Source of the DNA: Parapedobacter luteus | GTDB taxonomy: Bacteria; Bacteroidota; Bacteroidia; Sphingobacteriales; Sphingobacteriaceae | Length of the DNA: 64,000 nucleotides | Direction: 5' to 3' | Assembly (NCBI RefSeq): GCF_900168055.1 | Contig: NZ_FUYS01000002.1 | Span: 620,888-684,887 of the forward strand | In this document: positions 34,386-42,128 of the stretch, piece after piece | Layout: each line of letters begins with the position of its first letter | How positions within the stretch are numbered: the first letter of the stretch is position 1 | Notes under the pieces: model-generated | The model's database searches: none | What the model was told of the DNA's origin: nothing | Seen by the model: the letters and a program-made list of their open reading frames with translations, nothing else | Program-made: the position numbers and the translations under genes

Positions 34386-36614
34386 TCACGGTACGATGCT
34401 TTCATAGGGCTTTTCAAAGGTATGTTGCAGCGCCAGGTACGAAATGAGATAGGCTAAGGTGCTTTCCGCTCCCTGGTTGCGGTTTACGCCGTCGTGTTGC
34501 AGCCCATCGCAGCAACCATGGGTATCGAAATCATAAATGCTCACGCGGAGATCGTTCTCGCCCAAGAACCACATGAATGACGTATACAGCCGGCTGAGGT
34601 AACGGGGATCTCCCGCATAGTTGTACGCCTGGAAGTAAAGCAGCACCATGGCCATGGCATCAACGGGCTGTTGGGCAAATGGCGATGGAACACCGGTTTG
34701 CATATACCAATTCTCGTTTCCGATGAGACTCAGGTGCCCCTTGGACAGGGTATGCGATTCCAAGAATGCCAGGCTTTCAAACGCCACATCCCTGAATGAG
34801 GCATTGTTTGTCACCTCGGCCGCACACAGCATGGCCATGGGCAGCAGTCCATTGTCATAGGCCAAAAGCGATTCATACCAATGCCAGGTGTCCGTTCGGT
34901 GCAGTTGATAGGCCTCATAAAGACGTTGGGCGAGCTTCCGAGCCAATTCGACCATCTCTTCGTTTGATGGATTGTCTTTCAAATAGTAATAAAGGCCTAT
35001 AAGTGTATTGGCAATGCTCCGGATAGACTTCAGGCGTTCAAAATGGGGTACCGAATTGGCAAAGAGCCGTTGTACAACCTGATAATAGGCGTCCATCGGC
35101 GAATAGGCCGTAGCATATCCGAGCGCCCAGACAGCCCTTCCAAAGGCATCCTCCGAACTCACTTCATCGAGGAAACTCCGATTGAACCCCATGAAGTTCC
35201 GGAACGTGCCATCCGGGTTCTGCGCGTAATTCAGGTAGCCAAGGTAAACAGCGATTTGTTTGAGCGCCGCCTCACTGTTGGTCCGCCTGTAAGCCATCAG
35301 CATCATGAGCAGCGCGCGTGCATTGTCATCAAGGCAATACCCTTCGTGGTAATTCGGTATCCCGAAGTTGGCATGCTGGAATATGCCCACCCGATCCGTG
35401 AGCCGTTCGATGTGGTCGAAGCGCAATGGAGGCAGTATGCTGCGGTCCAATGCCGGATCCTTTTTGAGGATCGCTTTAGGGACGTTGGCCATGAGATCTC
35501 TGGTAAGTTCATGGTACCTTGCTCCCGTTTTCGGCCAGGTGATGGTTTTCCCATATTCCCCCGCCTTGTCGCGTAAGGATTCCAATTTATCGGGATGTGC
35601 GAGTAAATCCACCAGCAGGTTGGTCAGTTGCCCCTCATCGGCGAAATTGAACAGCTCCCCCCGCCCTTCGGCCAATAGCTCGGCCGCGTGCCAATAGGGA
35701 GTGGATACGACGGCTGAACCAACACCGACTGCATAAGACAGGGTGCCACTGGTAATCTGTGCTTCATTGAGGTAGGGAGTGAGGTAAATGTCGGAGGCCG
35801 CTAGGTATTTGAACAAATCGTCTTCCGATGCGTACTGATTAAGGAATACCACGTGGTCTTCGAGGCCAAGTTTCTTGACCAGCCGGTGCAAAAATAACCG
35901 ATATTCTTCGCCCGCGTGCCGGACCACATTGGGATGCGTTTTACCAAGGACAACGTACACGACGTCGGGGTATCTGGCTACCACCTGCGGCAAAGCGCAT
36001 ATAGCCGTTTCGATCCCCTTGTTTCGGCCAAGGAAGCCAAATGTCAGCAATACCTTTTTTGCCTCCAGCCCCAACTCAAGCCGGGCTGCTGTCCGATCGT
36101 ACCGGATGGCCGGCACACCGTGCGGCACCAGTTCGATTTTTTCGGCCGGTACCCCATACGTTTGCTGCAGTATCTCCGCTGCCTTGTGGGCCATGACGAT
36201 CAATTTGCCGGCAACCCTGGTGATTTCTTTCATCACCGCCAGCTGATTGTAGGATGGCTTATTGAGCACGGTGTGGAATGTAGCCATCACGGGAACGTCC
36301 AGACTATGCAGCAACGTCAGGATGAATATGCCGTTCTGCCCGCCGAAAATACCAAATTCGTGCTGGACAATACATACATCCACCTGGTTTTGGTTAATGA
36401 AATCAGCCGCCTTGAGGTACGTGCCATGGTCGTCCTGGTCGATGATAAATTTCACTTCCGGAGGATACATATAAGTACTGCCGGGATCATTGATGGCGAC
36501 GACAAAATTGCCTGATGTCCCGGAACCGTCGCCGGTAGATTGGAAGAGGTGCTGCGTAAATGACCCGATACCGCATTGGCGGGGGGCGTAAGTGCCGATA
36601 AAAGCTATTTTCAT
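34386..36614 (-). CDS. GT4-type glycosyltransferase with C-terminal helical domain
   Basis: The protein has 742 residues from the ATG at 36612-36614; a longer reading adds a non-conserved tail. Residues 1-390 are a GT-B glycosyltransferase, with MKIAFIGTYAPRQCGIGSF at the start, FGFLGRNKGIETAICALP and the EX7E-type segment in YLNEAQITSGTLSYAVGVG. Residues about 420-735 have the pattern of an (alpha/alpha) barrel (LDDNARALLMMLMAY, GRAVWALGYATAYSP), as in glycoside hydrolase or epimerase folds. It probably transfers sugar from a nucleotide donor, and the helical part may bind or trim the acceptor. It stands alone, behind an intergenic region with repeated elements. Confidence 0.82.
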   Translation of the reverse strand: MKIAFIGTYAPRQCGIGSFTQHLFQSTGDGSGTSGNFVVAINDPGSTYMYPPEVKFIIDQDDHGTYLKAADFINQNQVDVCIVQHEFGIFGGQNGIFILTLLHSLDVPVMATFHTVLNKPSYNQLAVMKEITRVAGKLIVMAHKAAEILQQTYGVPAEKIELVPHGVPAIRYDRTAARLELGLEAKKVLLTFGFLGRNKGIETAICALPQVVARYPDVVYVVLGKTHPNVVRHAGEEYRLFLHRLVKKLGLEDHVVFLNQYASEDDLFKYLAASDIYLTPYLNEAQITSGTLSYAVGVGSAVVSTPYWHAAELLAEGRGELFNFADEGQLTNLLVDLLAHPDKLESLRDKAGEYGKTITWPKTGARYHELTRDLMANVPKAILKKDPALDRSILPPLRFDHIERLTDRVGIFQHANFGIPNYHEGYCLDDNARALLMMLMAYRRTNSEAALKQIAVYLGYLNYAQNPDGTFRNFMGFNRSFLDEVSSEDAFGRAVWALGYATAYSPMDAYYQVVQRLFANSVPHFERLKSIRSIANTLIGLYYYLKDNPSNEEMVELARKLAQRLYEAYQLHRTDTWHWYESLLAYDNGLLPMAMLCAAEVTNNASFRDVAFESLAFLESHTLSKGHLSLIGNENWYMQTGVPSPFAQQPVDAMAMVLLYFQAYNYAGDPRYLSRLYTSFMWFLGENDLRVSIYDFDTHGCCDGLQHDGVNRNQGAESTLAYLISYLALQHTFEKPYESIVP

Positions 36615-36667
36615 TCGAATTATTATTAATTTTTGTCTGCTTTTCGGTATTAATGAATGCTTCGCAG

Positions 36668-36849
36668 TTTGTTTTAATGGCAATGAAGCTTGCATAAATT
36701 AATCATGTCCTTTTGTTTATGGCAATTTATGCAGGTTTCATCTGATTAATTTTAGGAGTGTAGGTTTTTTCACCGTCTGTTTGCTTTCAAACGCGCTCAA
36801 GCGATTGCTACGATTAATTTATTGCCTTTTGTTTATGGCAATTTATGCA
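36668..36849. repeat. Repeated element upstream of the glycosyltransferase gene
   Basis: A 25-base sequence occurs identically at 36709-36733 and 36825-36849 (core TTTGTTTATGGCAATTTATG). A degenerate third copy lies at 36668-36694 (TTTGTTTTAATGGCAAT, then TGCA). ATTAAT lies next to each exact copy on its left. The copies lie in the 351-base gap between the glycosyltransferase and the second sigma gene. I see no gene in this gap. Confidence 0.8.
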
Positions 36850-36965
36850 CGTCTCTTGGGGTGTAATTTTTAACTGTAGAAAAGGCGGCAAAAGACCGTC
36901 GTAAAGAGCTTGAAGGAAAAACGTGCTGACAAGAAGGAGAAACAGGCAGAGAAACGCAGGAAAGA

Positions 36966-37826
36966 TTAATTCCTGAAGTGGATCAGCTTTTTCCCTTCCG
37001 TAGAATGCTGCAACCAAGCCAATGCCTTGGTTTTGATCTGCCTCACACGTTCGGTAGCCAATCCCAACTGCCGACTGATTTCTCCAAGGTTTTTCGGTTC
37101 AGACCCACCGAGTCCGAAAAATAGTTTCAGCACCAGTTGCTCCCGTTGCGGGAGCCTGCGTATCGCATCCCCGACAACGATTTCCAGCGAATCGCTCATC
37201 GCCTGATGGTCCGTCGGCACCCCGCCATCAGGCAATGAATCCAATAAGCTCATATCCGGCGAATGAAGGGAGGGGGCATCTACCGAAACCTGCTTGTTGC
37301 CGTTTAACAATATGCGGCCCAATCGCTCAGACGAAACGCCAAGCACCTCGGCCAGCTCCTCCACGGTAGGTTCACGCTCCAAATGCTGCTCCAGCTCGGA
37401 TTGCGACCGCTTCACTTTGACCAAATCAGCGATTTGGTTTAATGGTAGACGGACCGTGCGCGACTGCACGGAAATGGCCGACATGATGCTCTGCCTGATC
37501 CACCAGACGGCATAGGATATAAATTTAAAGCCGCGTGTCTCGTCAAACCGTTTCGCTGCTGTGACCAGCCCCAGGTTTCCCTCGTTGATCAGATCCTCAA
37601 GCACCACGCCCTGATGCTGGAATTGCTTGGCTACCGAAATCACGAACCGAAGGTTCCCATTGACCAACCGGTTCAACGCCGCGGTGTCCCCTGCTCGTAT
37701 CCGGACGGCCAGCGCAACTTCCTCATCGCCGGTGATCAAGTCATATTTACTTATATCATGCAAATAGCTATTCAGGGATCGATTGGCGCGGTTGGTAATC
37801 GATTCGGATATTTTCAGTTGCCTCAT
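36966..37826 (-). CDS. Second RpoD-like sigma factor (group 2 candidate)
   Basis: The protein has 286 residues, exactly as long as the primary sigma factor encoded at 10164, and begins almost identically (MRQLKISESITNR). Region 2 is well kept ([36 protein letters not shown]). Regions 3 and 4 diverge. In the region 4.2 helix-turn-helix it reads LATERVRQIKTKALAWL where the primary factor reads [17 protein letters not shown], losing the Arg that contacts the upstream element in E. coli sigma-70 (R584). It is probably an alternative sigma factor for stress or stationary phase. Confidence 0.88.
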   Translation of the reverse strand: MRQLKISESITNRANRSLNSYLHDISKYDLITGDEEVALAVRIRAGDTAALNRLVNGNLRFVISVAKQFQHQGVVLEDLINEGNLGLVTAAKRFDETRGFKFISYAVWWIRQSIMSAISVQSRTVRLPLNQIADLVKVKRSQSELEQHLEREPTVEELAEVLGVSSERLGRILLNGNKQVSVDAPSLHSPDMSLLDSLPDGGVPTDHQAMSDSLEIVVGDAIRRLPQREQLVLKLFFGLGGSEPKNLGEISRQLGLATERVRQIKTKALAWLQHSTEGKKLIHFRN

Positions 37827-38080
37827 GTGCTGCTTTCGTGTGAAGGGTATGCCGTAAATGTAGGCAATTAAGTCGGACAGATTGGGGAAAACCCGATAAT
37901 ATCCTGCCGTTGCGCCATCCTTTCTGAATTTCCGTGCTCACCAGGTGTGAGTGCTGTCGTGTGCTAACACTTTTTTAAACAAGTCATTGCAATTTACATC
38001 ATTCAATTTCATCGACTGTAAATAGTCAATAACTAAGATCTCGTACACTTTGCGTCCTGCAAGCGCGGTGTGGAAGGAAT
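37827..38080. other. Non-coding gap upstream of the second sigma gene
   Basis: No gene is supported here. A near-match -7 element, TACATTTA on the minus strand at about 37855-37862, may serve the sigma gene. Together with the cold-shock terminator this makes a gap of 311 bases. Confidence 0.4.
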
Positions 38081-38110
38081 AAAAAACCACCAGGGTTAAT
38101 GCCCGGTGGT
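38081..38110 (-). terminator. Terminator of the cold-shock gene
   Basis: On the minus strand ACCACCGGG pairs with CCCTGGTGGT (one G-U pair) around a short loop and is followed by six T. It lies 28 bases after the cold-shock stop. Confidence 0.8.
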
Positions 38111-38137
38111 CTTCATACAATATCTGAAAAATAGAAA

Positions 38138-38329
38138 TTAAATCAATTTTACGTTTACTGCATTGAGGCCCTTTTGGCCCTGCTCGACTTCAAATGAAAC
38201 ATCATCATTCTCGCGGATCTGGTCTTTCAACCCGGAAGAGTGAACAAATACCTCTCGTCCACCGTCTTTTGGGGTGATGAAACCGAAACCCTTAGTCTCA
38301 TTGAAAAATTTTACTACGCCTTCTTGCAT
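38138..38329 (-). CDS. Cold-shock-domain protein
   Basis: The 63-residue protein is a single cold-shock domain with RNP1 KGFGFIT and RNP2 VFVHSS. The start [16 protein letters not shown] fixes the ATG at 38327-38329; longer readings run into noncoding DNA. It binds single-stranded RNA and DNA as an RNA chaperone. A near-consensus -7 element (TACCTTTA, 38375-38368) precedes a leader of about 35 bases. Confidence 0.95.
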   Translation of the reverse strand: MQEGVVKFFNETKGFGFITPKDGGREVFVHSSGLKDQIRENDDVSFEVEQGQKGLNAVNVKLI

Positions 38330-38367
38330 GGCTTTTGAATAAAAATGAATTGAATTATTAATTGGCT

Positions 38368-38375
38368 TAAAGGTA
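38368..38375 (-). promoter_or_regulatory. -7-like element of the cold-shock gene
   Basis: The minus strand reads TACCTTTA, one base from TAnnTTTG, 38 bases before the ATG. Confidence 0.35.
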
Positions 38376-38546
38376 AGAATAAAATATTGTAATTCAGCGT
38401 TTTTTATTTCGGTAGAGCGAGATCGTATACTCCTAGGTATACCGCGGAAGTTGGTGATGCTGCAAGACACCATATTGATATAATAAAATATGCAACACCT
38501 TTTGCACAAGCGGAAACCTGCGCGACACTGATAATGGAGCAGGCGG

Positions 38547-39635
38547 TTAAGCGGTAGGTATTTTATACGCCACGGCATTCATATTCACGCCAGCGCCCAT
38601 GGAAGCAAATACAATCACACTTCCTTTCTGCAGGACTTGATCAGTTAATTTCCCTTTATGCATCAAGTCGTATAAAGTGGGTAATGTTGCTACAGAACTG
38701 TTCCCGAGCCATGAAATCGTCATGGGCATCATGTCTTTTGGCGAGCTACTCAGGCCATATAGTTCAAATAGGTTCCTCAGGATCGCCTCGTCCATTTTTT
38801 CATTTGCCTGATGGATCAGCACTTTATCGACTGCCGTGACTGATAGACCCGATCGGTCAAGACACTCCTTCATGGTTTGTGGCACGGCCTTCAACGCATA
38901 CTCGTACAGCTTCCTGCCATTCATTTTGAGGAACAGGTGATCGTGGCTGTATTCAGGATTAGAAGACTTGCCCATGCGTAATACATAAGCCAGTTCGGCG
39001 GCGTAAGACTTAGTGGCATGGCTCAGTACGCCCTCCGGTGTGTCACGCTGCCTGGCTTCCAAGACAACAGCTCCGGCTCCATCGGCGTAGATCATACTAT
39101 CCCGGTCGTGCGGATCGGAGATCCGTGAGAGTGTTTCCGTTCCGATGACCAATACCCGTTTGGCACTGCCGTTGCGGATGTAAGTATCTGCCTGGATCAC
39201 ACCTTGTAACCAGCCGGCACAACCGAAAGGCAAATCATAGGCGATGGTTGACGGGTTTTTGATAGTTAAACGATGCTTGACCCGGGATGCCAACGTCGGC
39301 ACGAATTCACTTCTGCGGTTATCTGCCCTGATGTCGCCAAAGTTATGGGCAACGATGATATAATCCAGTGTTTCCCCGTCTATCCCGCTTGACACCAGCG
39401 CGTCCTGTCCGGCGAATGCGGCAATGTCAGACGCTACCAGGTCATCGGTCACGTACCTTCTTTCCTGGATACCGGTAATCCGGCCAAATTGCCTGATTAT
39501 CTCCGCATTCATTTTTTTCAGCCTGGTACCATCTTGGTCATAAAAGGCATGTTCAAGGAAATCTTCGTTTCGTATTCTTCTGGTCGGAATATAACTGCCG
39601 CTTCCAACAATAACGGCATAACTCGGATGATCCAT
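38547..39635 (-). CDS. 3-oxoacyl-ACP synthase III (FabH-like)
   Basis: The 362-residue thiolase-fold enzyme has the KAS III triad. The catalytic Cys is in [12 protein letters not shown] near residue 133, His in [14 protein letters not shown], and Asn in [13 protein letters not shown]. It would condense an acyl-CoA starter with malonyl-ACP. It stands alone, with no fab genes beside it, and it has an N-terminal extension ([20 protein letters not shown]) like secondary KAS III proteins. It may therefore serve a specialised acyl product rather than bulk fatty-acid initiation. The start at 39635 fits [16 protein letters not shown]. Confidence 0.88.
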   Translation of the reverse strand: MDHPSYAVIVGSGSYIPTRRIRNEDFLEHAFYDQDGTRLKKMNAEIIRQFGRITGIQERRYVTDDLVASDIAAFAGQDALVSSGIDGETLDYIIVAHNFGDIRADNRRSEFVPTLASRVKHRLTIKNPSTIAYDLPFGCAGWLQGVIQADTYIRNGSAKRVLVIGTETLSRISDPHDRDSMIYADGAGAVVLEARQRDTPEGVLSHATKSYAAELAYVLRMGKSSNPEYSHDHLFLKMNGRKLYEYALKAVPQTMKECLDRSGLSVTAVDKVLIHQANEKMDEAILRNLFELYGLSSSPKDMMPMTISWLGNSSVATLPTLYDLMHKGKLTDQVLQKGSVIVFASMGAGVNMNAVAYKIPTA

Positions 39636-39855
39636 TGGGTTGTGATGTATGAATTATTCCTTTCCAAGGAGCTTTAGCATTTTTGCAGATCGGATTATTG
39701 CCCATTAAAGAACAAGCTTGCAGAAGTATTGTTTAGCAAAAATTAATCGGACCGGATGTCTATTTTAGTTAGGGCTTGTGCTGCTGAGATACGCGAAAGC
39801 ATGTATGGGTGTAACTCTTGCCGGGGTGATCCGGGCGATACCCGCCTTGGTAATA

Positions 39856-40143
39856 TCACGGTCGAATGGTCCAAGTAACGCTATTTAACCTTGCTGTAAT
39901 CATCTTCAGGGTAGTCAAAATGGCTTCTTCCTCTGGTAATTGTCCGTACACTGGGTCTTTGAAATTGCCAGTATAAGCGGTGCGCAGCCCGCGCCAGCTA
40001 TTTTCCAAATCTTGCTCAAAGATTTTCCGAAACGCGTTATCCGCCTTTTTCAACGCCCAAGACGATATATCCGACTTCAAGTAAAACCCCTTCTTTAATG
40101 CCGGGAGCAGCATCAAAGAAAGACGGATAGTATCGACGATCAT
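39856..40143 (-). CDS. Unrecognised protein, probably 5-prime-truncated remnant
   Basis: The 95-residue reading from the ATG at 40141-40143 looks like real protein (YLKSDISSWALKKADNAFRK, LPEEEAILTTLKMITARLN) but matches no family I know. The frame continues 19 codons upstream with protein-like sequence (KRADYLHHHRDFKDLI) to a TAG inside one arm of the inverted repeat at 40191-40229, with no ATG. The gene therefore seems to have lost its start at that repeat. The 220 bases between its 3-prime end and the KAS III gene are without a supportable gene. Confidence 0.4.
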   Translation of the reverse strand: MIVDTIRLSLMLLPALKKGFYLKSDISSWALKKADNAFRKIFEQDLENSWRGLRTAYTGNFKDPVYGQLPEEEAILTTLKMITARLNSVTWTIRP

Positions 40144-40190
40144 GATCAGGTCTTTGAAATCCCTGTGATGATGAAGATAGTCCGCGCGCT

Positions 40191-40229
40191 TAGCGAGACC
40201 CTAAACCAACCATTTTTAGGGTCTCGCTA
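40191..40229. repeat. Perfect 15-base inverted repeat
   Basis: TAGCGAGACCCTAAA (40191-40205) and its exact complement (40215-40229) flank a nine-base loop. It lies between tRNA-Ser and the truncated frame at 39856-40200. It is not followed by a T run on the minus strand, so it may be a scar of a mobile element or a palindromic repeat rather than a terminator. Confidence 0.75.
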
Positions 40230-40271
40230 GAACAGGGAATTATTGAATGATCAAAAAGGCTTATAAAAGAA

Positions 40272-40304
40272 AAAACCCTATAAACGCGCTGTTTATAGGG
40301 TTTT
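40272..40304 (-). terminator. Terminator of tRNA-Ser
   Basis: A perfect 13-base stem (40272-40284 with 40292-40304) has a seven-base loop. On the minus strand the stem ends in a T-rich run, 22 bases after the tRNA 3-prime end. Confidence 0.85.
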
Positions 40305-40326
40305 GATAGAAAGGATTCCTTTGTTG

Positions 40327-40414
40327 CGGAGAGGGCGGGATTCGAACCCGCGATACGCTCAACACGTATACACACTTTCCAGGCGTGCTCGTTCGACCAC
40401 TCTGACACCTCTCC
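40327..40414 (-). tRNA. tRNA-Ser (GGA anticodon)
   Basis: The 88-base minus-strand sequence folds as a class II tRNA. The acceptor stem is GGAGAGG/CCTCTCC with discriminator G, the anticodon loop contains TGGAAAG (anticodon GGA), there is a long variable arm (GTGTATACGTGTTGAGCGTATC region), and the T loop is GGTTCGAATCC. CCA is not encoded; CAA follows. It reads UCC and UCU serine codons. It has its own promoter and terminator. Confidence 0.95.
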
Positions 40415-40428
40415 GTAATACCGGGATG

Positions 40429-40458
40429 CAAAAGTAAGAGTTTTTCAGCATATCACAA
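40429..40458 (-). promoter_or_regulatory. Promoter of tRNA-Ser
   Basis: The minus strand has TTG (40458-40456), 19 bases, then TACTTTTG (40436-40429), 14 bases before the mature tRNA. Confidence 0.7.
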
Positions 40459-40476
40459 CACGGAATAATGAATATT

Positions 40477-41385
40477 TCAATGTCCTCCGCCCTTACGTAT
40501 CTTGAACACATGCAAGATAGCCGGGAATATTGCGTCCATGGTTTCGCGTACGCCCTTCGGAGAACCGGGTAAGGTGATAATCAACGTGTCTCCCATAAAC
40601 CCAGCTATCCCCCGCGATAACATGGCCAGTGCCGTGCGCTCTTGGCCATAACGCCGGGCAGCTTCCATCACGCCGGGTATTTCTTGATCAAGCAAAGGCT
40701 TAATCGCTTCGGGAGTGACGTCACGGACGGATAATCCTGTCCCCCCACTGAAAAGGACAAGGTCATATCCTTGCGCATGTAGACGCATTGCTGTCTCCTG
40801 GATTTGGCTCACTTCGTCCGGCACAACGGTAAATTCGCTGGGCGCTATCTCCCATTGTTGCAGCATATCGACCAGCACCTTCCCCGACACATCGGTTTCA
40901 AGTCCGGCCGAAATGCGGTCGGAGCAAATCACCACCGCACACTTGAAGCCAGGCAGTACGGCCACCTTATGATCCGACTTGCCCCCGCGTTTACTTTCAA
41001 GCCTTACGGACTTTATTTCCAGTTCTTTATCAATGGGCTTCAGCATATCATACAGCGTAAGCGCTGTTATCATTGCCCCATGCATAGCTTCGACCTCCAC
41101 GCCTGTTTTGTAGATGGTATGCACTTCAACCCGGATTTCTATCAACTGGTCCTCCATGCGGTAGGTGATAGCTGCATATTCAATGGGCAACGGATGGCAA
41201 TCAGGGACCACATCGCTGGTTTTTTTAATAGCCAACAGGCCGGCTGCACGGGAAAATTCAAGTACATCTCCTTTCGGTACGCTTCGCTCCTGTACGGCCC
41301 GGATTGTTTCCGCATTCGAGACTTTCACGGTCGCCAGCGCAATTGCCTGGCGGAGCGTCGTCGTTTTGTGCGTAATGTTTACCAT
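40477..41385 (-). CDS. MoaC-MoaB fusion, molybdenum cofactor synthesis
   Basis: The protein has 302 residues from the ATG at 41383-41385. Residues 1-150 are MoaC (cyclic pyranopterin monophosphate synthase), with PDCHPLPIEYA, VEAMHGAMITALTLYDMLKP and LESKRGGKSDH. Residues about 155-302 are the MoaB/MogA fold (molybdopterin adenylylation), with VICSDRISAG, LFSGGTGLSVRDVTPEAI and ITLPGSPKGVRE. One chain thus covers an early and a late step of cofactor synthesis. It is the last gene of the 12-gene run and starts one base after the moaE stop. Confidence 0.93.
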   Translation of the reverse strand: MVNITHKTTTLRQAIALATVKVSNAETIRAVQERSVPKGDVLEFSRAAGLLAIKKTSDVVPDCHPLPIEYAAITYRMEDQLIEIRVEVHTIYKTGVEVEAMHGAMITALTLYDMLKPIDKELEIKSVRLESKRGGKSDHKVAVLPGFKCAVVICSDRISAGLETDVSGKVLVDMLQQWEIAPSEFTVVPDEVSQIQETAMRLHAQGYDLVLFSGGTGLSVRDVTPEAIKPLLDQEIPGVMEAARRYGQERTALAMLSRGIAGFMGDTLIITLPGSPKGVRETMDAIFPAILHVFKIRKGGGH

Positions 41386-41386
41386 G

Positions 41387-41827
41387 TTATTGATTTGTCT
41401 TCCATTGGTATTCTTCGCCTGCAAAGTGCTCTTTGCCCCAGATAGGCAGTTCACTCTTTATACGCTCCACAAGCTCCCCGCACGCGTCCATGGCCGGACG
41501 GCGATGGCCCGCGGCCGCAAGTACAAAGAGACAAATTTCACCCGCCAAAACGGTGCCCAAGCTATGCTTCACCACGATTCCATTCAGTGCATAGCGCTGG
41601 CAGACGTCAACGGCAATCGCCTCCAGATGCTCGTCAACCATAGCCGTATACGCTGTATATTCAATGGCTGTTACCGACTTCCCTCCAACAACGTCTGCCC
41701 GTACCTGACCGATAAAACAGGAGTACGCCCCCACCGTCGTTTCAGCGGCGTATTGTTGGACGCATTGGGCGACCATCGTAGCCGGAATGGCGCCTTGCAC
41801 AAAAATCGGTTTTGCAGTTACTCCCAT
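41387..41827 (-). CDS. moaE: Molybdopterin synthase catalytic subunit
   Basis: The 146-residue MoaE places two sulfurs on precursor Z to make molybdopterin, working with MoaD. Typical segments are GAYSCFIGQVR near residue 33, AIEYTAYTAMVDEHLEAIA, KHSLGTVLAGEICLFVLAAAGHRRPA and the C-terminal ELPIWGKEHFAGEEYQW with the catalytic Lys. It lies between moaD and the moaC-moaB fusion on the same strand. Confidence 0.95.
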   Translation of the reverse strand: MGVTAKPIFVQGAIPATMVAQCVQQYAAETTVGAYSCFIGQVRADVVGGKSVTAIEYTAYTAMVDEHLEAIAVDVCQRYALNGIVVKHSLGTVLAGEICLFVLAAAGHRRPAMDACGELVERIKSELPIWGKEHFAGEEYQWKTNQ

Positions 41828-41885
41828 GTTGTTATATCATTACTTTGATAAGATGCACGCGCCGTCATGCGCCACTTCTCCTAAC

Positions 41886-42128
41886 CTAACCACCCGAAAA
41901 AGGCGGTAAGAAGGCTATCTCGGCGTGCGTAGCGAGCCGCGTATTTTGGCGAACGATTTTCCGGTCCACGGCGATTACATAGGTAGCCTTTTGGAGCGCC
42001 GGATATCGCGTGTAAAGCCACCGCAAAAGCTCATCTGTATCATCCACCTGTGGTGCGCCCACGTTTGAACAGCCCGTAAGCTCGATCAGCTGCCCGAAAA
42101 ACTGTACTGATAACGTATTACTCACCAT
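41886..42128 (-). CDS. moaD: Molybdopterin synthase sulfur carrier subunit
   Basis: The 80-residue ubiquitin-fold protein ends in the obligatory Gly-Gly (LPPFSGG), which is activated and thiocarboxylated to deliver sulfur to MoaE. The conserved FLPPFSGG tail and length match MoaD. The start overlaps the TauE-like gene end by 7 bases. No moeB-like activating enzyme is seen in the window, so that step must be encoded elsewhere. Confidence 0.93.
   Translation of the reverse strand: MVSNTLSVQFFGQLIELTGCSNVGAPQVDDTDELLRWLYTRYPALQKATYVIAVDRKIVRQNTRLATHAEIAFLPPFSGG

Noticed and set aside
35916-36515. A 199-codon frame opposite the glycosyltransferase gene
   Set aside because: Shadow of a real gene on the other strand, with no ribosome-binding site or promoter.
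36814-37017. A 67-residue frame with a membrane-like stretch and a CINCH haem-type motif
   Set aside because: It overlaps the second sigma gene, and the CINCH codons come from the 25-base repeat. The other copy of the repeat gives the same motif but lies in a frame with a stop right before it, so the DNA rather than a cytochrome explains it.
37938-38120. A 60-residue minus-strand frame after the cold-shock gene
   Set aside because: It begins inside the cold-shock terminator hairpin and has no protein-like features.
40190-40408. A 72-residue minus-strand frame across the tRNA-Ser region
   Set aside because: Most of it is the tRNA sequence read as protein, and it crosses the tRNA terminator.
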